Part shown: positions 21,276 through 24,811 of the stretch, in pieces | Numbering within the stretch: position 1 is the first letter of the stretch | Layout of the letters: every line of letters begins with the position of its first letter | From: an uncultured Rheinheimera sp. | Lineage (GTDB): Bacteria > Pseudomonadota > Gammaproteobacteria > Enterobacterales > Alteromonadaceae | DNA length: 24,811 bases | Assembly (NCBI GenBank): GCA_943913835.1 | Contig: CALTZU010000034.1 | Coordinates: 1-24,811, forward strand | Direction of reading: 5' to 3' | The notes under the pieces: generated by a model | The model's database searches: none | Told to the model about the DNA's origin: nothing | The model's input: the letters and a program-made list of their open reading frames with translations, nothing else | Translations under genes and position numbers: made by a program

Positions 21276-22745
21276 ATGGCTGCTCAGATGGAATTTTGGT
21301 TGTATTTATATTTCCCGCAATTGCAGCTGGATAAATTGCTGCTGTTGCAACACGCAACAACTCAAACCCTGGACAAACATCAGCTTGATTTAACATCACC
21401 TCTGGCGATAGTAGGCGCTGACCATCAGCTGCTGCAATTGAATACTGCGGCCCGGCAAGCCGGTTTAACTTTGGGCATGGGCTTAGCCTCTGCCGCAGCT
21501 TTATGCCATCAATTGCAGCTGGTGCCACATCAGGTGGAACAGGAACAACAACAATTAGAGCAGTTGGCTCAGCTGTTGTATCAGTACTGCGCCGATATAG
21601 CGCTACAGCCTGATTCAGGTTTGTTACTAAAATTAAGCCCTATGCTGGCCTTGTATGGTGGTGCTCTGCAGTTCTGGCAGCAACTACAACAAGTACTGCA
21701 ACAAGCGGGTTATCAGTATCATTTTGCTACAGCGCAACAGCCTTTAGTTGCGCGTTTACTGGCACAAAAAGGCTGGGATCAGTTTTTACTGCAAAGCGAT
21801 AAAATTCAGCAGCAACTCAAGGTTTTACCACTGCAACAGGCTCAGTTACCGGACAAACTACAGGAGCAATTACAGCGACTTGGCCTAACCCGGTTGGGTG
21901 AGCTGTTGAACATCCCTCAGGCTGAACTGGTACGGCGTTTTGGTGTGGACATGCTGCAGTATTTACAGCAGTTGAGCGGAGCAAAACCTGCATTGTTGCA
22001 ATTTATTCAGCCTGCAGAACAGTTTGAACAACAACTGGAACTTTTGTATGAAATGGAGCGCAGCGACCAGTTATTGGGCCCTTTGCAGCACTTGTTTGGC
22101 CTGCTGCAGCTGTATTTACAACAAAGGGATCAGCTGGCCTATCAGCTGGAGTTGTGTTTATTGCAGCGGCAAGAGCAGCAACAACAGCTGCAATTGCATT
22201 CAGCTCAGGGCGAATACCAAAGCAAAGAATGGCTAAAGCTCTGTGAGTTGCAGTTGGAGCGCTTAAAGCTGAAAAAGCCCGTGATCCAGCTAAAACTAAT
22301 ACTCAAGCGCGTCGGGCCACGTTACGCTCAGTATAAAACTCTGTTTGCCGGCAAACAGCAACTGTATTCGGCCCTGCAGCTGGTGTCTTTATTGCAGGCT
22401 CGCCTGGGTAAAGAGCAGGTGAAAAGCCCTTGTCTGCACAATGATCTGCTGCCTGAGCAGGCCAGTGGTTATGCTGCTGCTTTAGAACCACAAACTGCTA
22501 TTACAGGCCACTTAGCCGCGGTACGACCAGCCTTTTTAGTCAACCCGCCTCTGGCTTTTGATCCTGATCAGCAACAGCAGTTGCAGCTGCATTGCGGCCC
22601 GGAGCGCTTAAGCAGTGGCTGGTGGCAACAGCAGAGTCAACACAGGGATTATTATGTCGGTCAGAATGCCCAAGGCCAGTGGTTATGGCTATACCGTGAT
22701 TTACAGCAGCCAGCGCAGCTGTATCTGCAGGGGTATTTCAGCTGA
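21276..22745 (+). CDS. imuB: ImuB, inactive Y-family polymerase of the SOS mutasome
   Basis: ImuB is the bridge of the mutasome: it binds the beta clamp, ImuA and DnaE2 but has lost polymerase activity. The 489-residue product begins with MEFWLYLYFPQLQLDKLLLLQ, the ImuB version of the Y-family palm start in which the metal-binding Asp is replaced. It continues with the family's AGLTLGMGLASAAALC, LSPMLALYGG (the altered second palm motif, normally with S-x-D-E), the helix-hairpin-helix RLGLTRLGELLNIPQAELVRRFG and a little-finger region. It is strikingly rich in Gln and Leu (long runs such as QEQQQQLQLH). GAGG overlaps the imuA stop. Its stop overlaps the dnaE2 start (TGATG). The C-terminal clamp-binding motif was not located. 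Confidence 0.93.
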   Translation: MAAQMEFWLYLYFPQLQLDKLLLLQHATTQTLDKHQLDLTSPLAIVGADHQLLQLNTAARQAGLTLGMGLASAAALCHQLQLVPHQVEQEQQQLEQLAQLLYQYCADIALQPDSGLLLKLSPMLALYGGALQFWQQLQQVLQQAGYQYHFATAQQPLVARLLAQKGWDQFLLQSDKIQQQLKVLPLQQAQLPDKLQEQLQRLGLTRLGELLNIPQAELVRRFGVDMLQYLQQLSGAKPALLQFIQPAEQFEQQLELLYEMERSDQLLGPLQHLFGLLQLYLQQRDQLAYQLELCLLQRQEQQQQLQLHSAQGEYQSKEWLKLCELQLERLKLKKPVIQLKLILKRVGPRYAQYKTLFAGKQQLYSALQLVSLLQARLGKEQVKSPCLHNDLLPEQASGYAAALEPQTAITGHLAAVRPAFLVNPPLAFDPDQQQQLQLHCGPERLSSGWWQQQSQHRDYYVGQNAQGQWLWLYRDLQQPAQLYLQGYFS

Positions 22746-24811
22746 TGAAAATCTCCGCCACCAGTAAAAACAGTAGTTACTCTGAGTTGGTTTGCCAAAG
22801 TCACTTTTCGTTTTTACAAGGCGCTTCCAGTCCGGCCGAATTGGTACAACAAGCAGCAGCTTTAGGCTATCAGGCGCTGGCTATTACTGATGAATGTTCG
22901 CTGGCAGGCGTAGTACGCGCTCACCATCAGATCAAAGAAAAACAGTTGCCGCTGAAGCTGATTATTGGCTCTTTATTGGTACTGAACCCACAGCTAAGGC
23001 TGGTGTTGATCTGTCCGGATAAAAGCGCTTATAGCGAGTTATGCCGCATTATTACCCAGGCCAGACGCCGCGCCGACAAAGGCTCGTACCAGCTGGCCGA
23101 ATGGGATATTCAGCGTATTCAGCGGTGCCAGATCCTCTGGCTGCCCAGCGGAGATCAACAAACTGACCAGTACTGGGGCAACTGGTTAATTCAGCACCAT
23201 GCAGACAAGTTATGGCTTGGCGCCAGCCGCAAATTACAAAGTCAGGATCAGTTTTACCTGCCCTATTGCCAGCAACTGGCAGAGCAGCTACAAATGCCCT
23301 GCTGCGCCGTAGGTGAAGCACTAATGCATCAGGCCAGTCGCTTGCCTTTGCAACATGCCTTAAGCGCTATTAAAGCTGGCAAAGCTGTGCCTGATATGGC
23401 GCGGCAGCTTTTGAGTAACGCCGAACAAAGCTTAAGGCCGATAAAAAAATTGCAGCAATTGTTTCCGGCAAAGCTGCTGGACAACAGTCAAAAACTGGCT
23501 GATTTATGTTGCTTTTCTTTGGATGAATTAAGTTACCAATACCCGACAGAACTAGTGCCCAAAGGCAAAACCGCCATGCAGCATTTACGGGATTTGGTCA
23601 AAGCTGGTGAGAAGCAACGTTTCCCTGATGGGGTGCCTGATGATATCCAGCAGACCATTTACAAAGAGCTGGATTTAATAGAGCAGCTGAATTACCCCTA
23701 TTACTTTTTAACTATTCATGACTTAGTGGTATTTGCGCAGCAGCAGCAGATTTTATATCAGGGCCGTGGCTCGGCGGCGAATTCAGTGGTTTGTTATTGC
23801 CTGGCTATTACTGCTGTTGATCCCCGCCAGATCAATGTACTGATCGAACGTTTTATCTCGAAAGAGCGGGCTGAACCTCCGGATATAGATGTTGATTTTG
23901 AACATGAACGCCGCGAAGAAGTGATCCAGTATATTTACCAGAAATATGGCCGTGAGCGTGCAGCTTTGGCGGCCACCGTGATTTGTTATCGCTTTAAAAG
24001 TGCTTTTCGCGATATCAGTAAAGCTTTGGGGTTTGAACTGCATCAGGTGGAATTTTTCTTAAAAAACCTGCACAGGCGCGATAAAAGCCAGCACTGGAGC
24101 AGCCAACTGACTCAGCTTGGGCTGGATCCTCAGGCAAAAAAAGCTCAGCTACTGGTGCTGCTGGTACAGCAACTGGTGGGCATGCCACGGCATTTATCCC
24201 AGCATGTCGGAGGTTTTGTGATATCTCAGGGACCTTTGTACGAACTGGTGCCGGTGGAAAATGCAGCTATGACCGATCGCACTGTGATCCAGTGGGATAA
24301 AGATGATCTGGAATCCTTAAAGCTGTTAAAAGTGGATGTGTTGGCTTTGGGTATGTTAAGCGCTATCCGTAAAACTTTTGATTTAGTCAGGCGTTACCAG
24401 AACACCGAATTAAGCATAGCGGCCATCACCAAAGCAGGTGACGATCCCAAGGTGTATAAAGCCATTCAAAAAGCCGATACGGTAGGTTTATTTCAGATTG
24501 AATCAAGGGCCCAGATGTCGATGCTGCCACGACTTCGCCCTGCAAGTTATTACGATTTGGTGATCCAGATAGCCATAGTGCGGCCCGGCCCTATTCAGGG
24601 CGATATGGTGCATCCTTATTTAAAACGCCGTCATGGCGAAGAAGCTGTGTCCTACCCTTCTGCTGCAGTCAAGCAAGTGCTGGAACGTACTTTAGGTGTG
24701 CCCATTTTTCAGGAGCAGGTGATTAAACTGGCGATGGTCGCCGCAGGTTTTACTGGCGGTGAAGCCGACCAACTGCGCCGTGCTATGGCCAGCTGGAAAA
24801 AAACCGGTGAG
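22745..24811 (+). CDS. dnaE2: DnaE2 (ImuC) error-prone DNA polymerase III alpha, N-terminal part
   Basis: This is the catalytic subunit of the SOS mutasome, a C-family polymerase that copies past damaged bases with low fidelity. An open frame of 689 codons runs off the right edge; full DnaE2 has about 1,000-1,080 residues. The PHP domain is at residues ~14-250 (SHFSFLQGASSPAELV at 19-34, ITDECSLAGVV at 48-58). The polymerase core shows QGRGSAANSVVCYCL (339-353), the catalytic PDIDVDFE with Asp380 and Asp382, KVDVLALG with the third Asp at 531, and GLFQIESRAQMSMLPRLRP. IAIVRPGPIQGDMVHPY and PIFQEQVIKLAMVAAGFTGGEADQLRRAM complete the visible part. The ATG shares one base with the imuB stop (TGATG), so the two are translationally coupled. 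No transition to another gene is seen. Confidence 0.97.
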   Translation, partial: MKISATSKNSSYSELVCQSHFSFLQGASSPAELVQQAAALGYQALAITDECSLAGVVRAHHQIKEKQLPLKLIIGSLLVLNPQLRLVLICPDKSAYSELCRIITQARRRADKGSYQLAEWDIQRIQRCQILWLPSGDQQTDQYWGNWLIQHHADKLWLGASRKLQSQDQFYLPYCQQLAEQLQMPCCAVGEALMHQASRLPLQHALSAIKAGKAVPDMARQLLSNAEQSLRPIKKLQQLFPAKLLDNSQKLADLCCFSLDELSYQYPTELVPKGKTAMQHLRDLVKAGEKQRFPDGVPDDIQQTIYKELDLIEQLNYPYYFLTIHDLVVFAQQQQILYQGRGSAANSVVCYCLAITAVDPRQINVLIERFISKERAEPPDIDVDFEHERREEVIQYIYQKYGRERAALAATVICYRFKSAFRDISKALGFELHQVEFFLKNLHRRDKSQHWSSQLTQLGLDPQAKKAQLLVLLVQQLVGMPRHLSQHVGGFVISQGPLYELVPVENAAMTDRTVIQWDKDDLESLKLLKVDVLALGMLSAIRKTFDLVRRYQNTELSIAAITKAGDDPKVYKAIQKADTVGLFQIESRAQMSMLPRLRPASYYDLVIQIAIVRPGPIQGDMVHPYLKRRHGEEAVSYPSAAVKQVLERTLGVPIFQEQVIKLAMVAAGFTGGEADQLRRAMASWKKTGE

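Noticed and set aside
1..24811. CRISPR array, tRNA or rRNA genes, IS elements, integron integrase
   Set aside because: No regularly spaced repeats, no cloverleaf-like or ribosomal sequences, no transposase or tyrosine recombinase seen in any frame.

Overview
The window looks like a chromosomal segment of an aquatic gammaproteobacterium, most like the Alteromonadales/Chromatiaceae group (Rheinheimera or a relative). This is inferred from gene content only: an S46 dipeptidyl-peptidase, a POT peptide transporter, YccF, and a LexA-controlled imuA-imuB-dnaE2 operon. No rRNA, tRNA or taxonomic marker is present, so the genus is a guess.

Region 1 (1-8476) is accessory in character. Every convincing gene is on the minus strand, they are mostly separated by 100-500 bases, and they have little to do with each other: a partial membrane-anchored protein, a secreted NTF2-like protein, a small membrane protein, two unrecognised secreted proteins, an FAD monooxygenase, a Tat-type class A beta-lactamase, a secreted alpha/beta hydrolase, a broken Phd/ParE-type toxin-antitoxin (TA) module and a DUF2971 protein. 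A clear integron attC-like site (7296-7359) sits at the stop codon of the DUF2971 gene. A GTTAG core-like site lies just upstream of that gene's start, so it has the layout of an integron gene cassette. The next cassette downstream is the TA module: its promoter and palindromic operator are intact, its antitoxin has an in-frame amber codon, and its toxin is cut off after about 42 residues. A diverged ~90-base element occurs twice, directly after the FAD monooxygenase stop and directly before the DUF2971 gene. It may be a second attC family. No integrase gene is visible.

Region 2 (8477-8861) has no supported gene. It carries the second copy of the ~90-base element and a cluster of three REP-like palindromes.

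Region 3 (8862-20406) looks like ordinary chromosome: S46 dipeptidyl-peptidase, an unrecognised membrane protein, an SRPBCC/AHSA1 protein, a POT transporter, YccF, a DUF417 membrane protein, a small Cys-rich oxidoreductase-like protein, an alkyltransferase-like DNA repair protein, a ZIP metal transporter, a 2H phosphoesterase, an EamA transporter and a CynX/NimT-type MFS transporter. The peptidase would release dipeptides in the periplasm and the POT transporter would import them, a plausible functional pair although they are not in one operon.

Region 4 (20519-24811) is the SOS mutasome: a near-perfect LexA box overlapping a promoter, then imuA, imuB and dnaE2 (the last running off the window), tightly spaced and translationally coupled at imuB/dnaE2.
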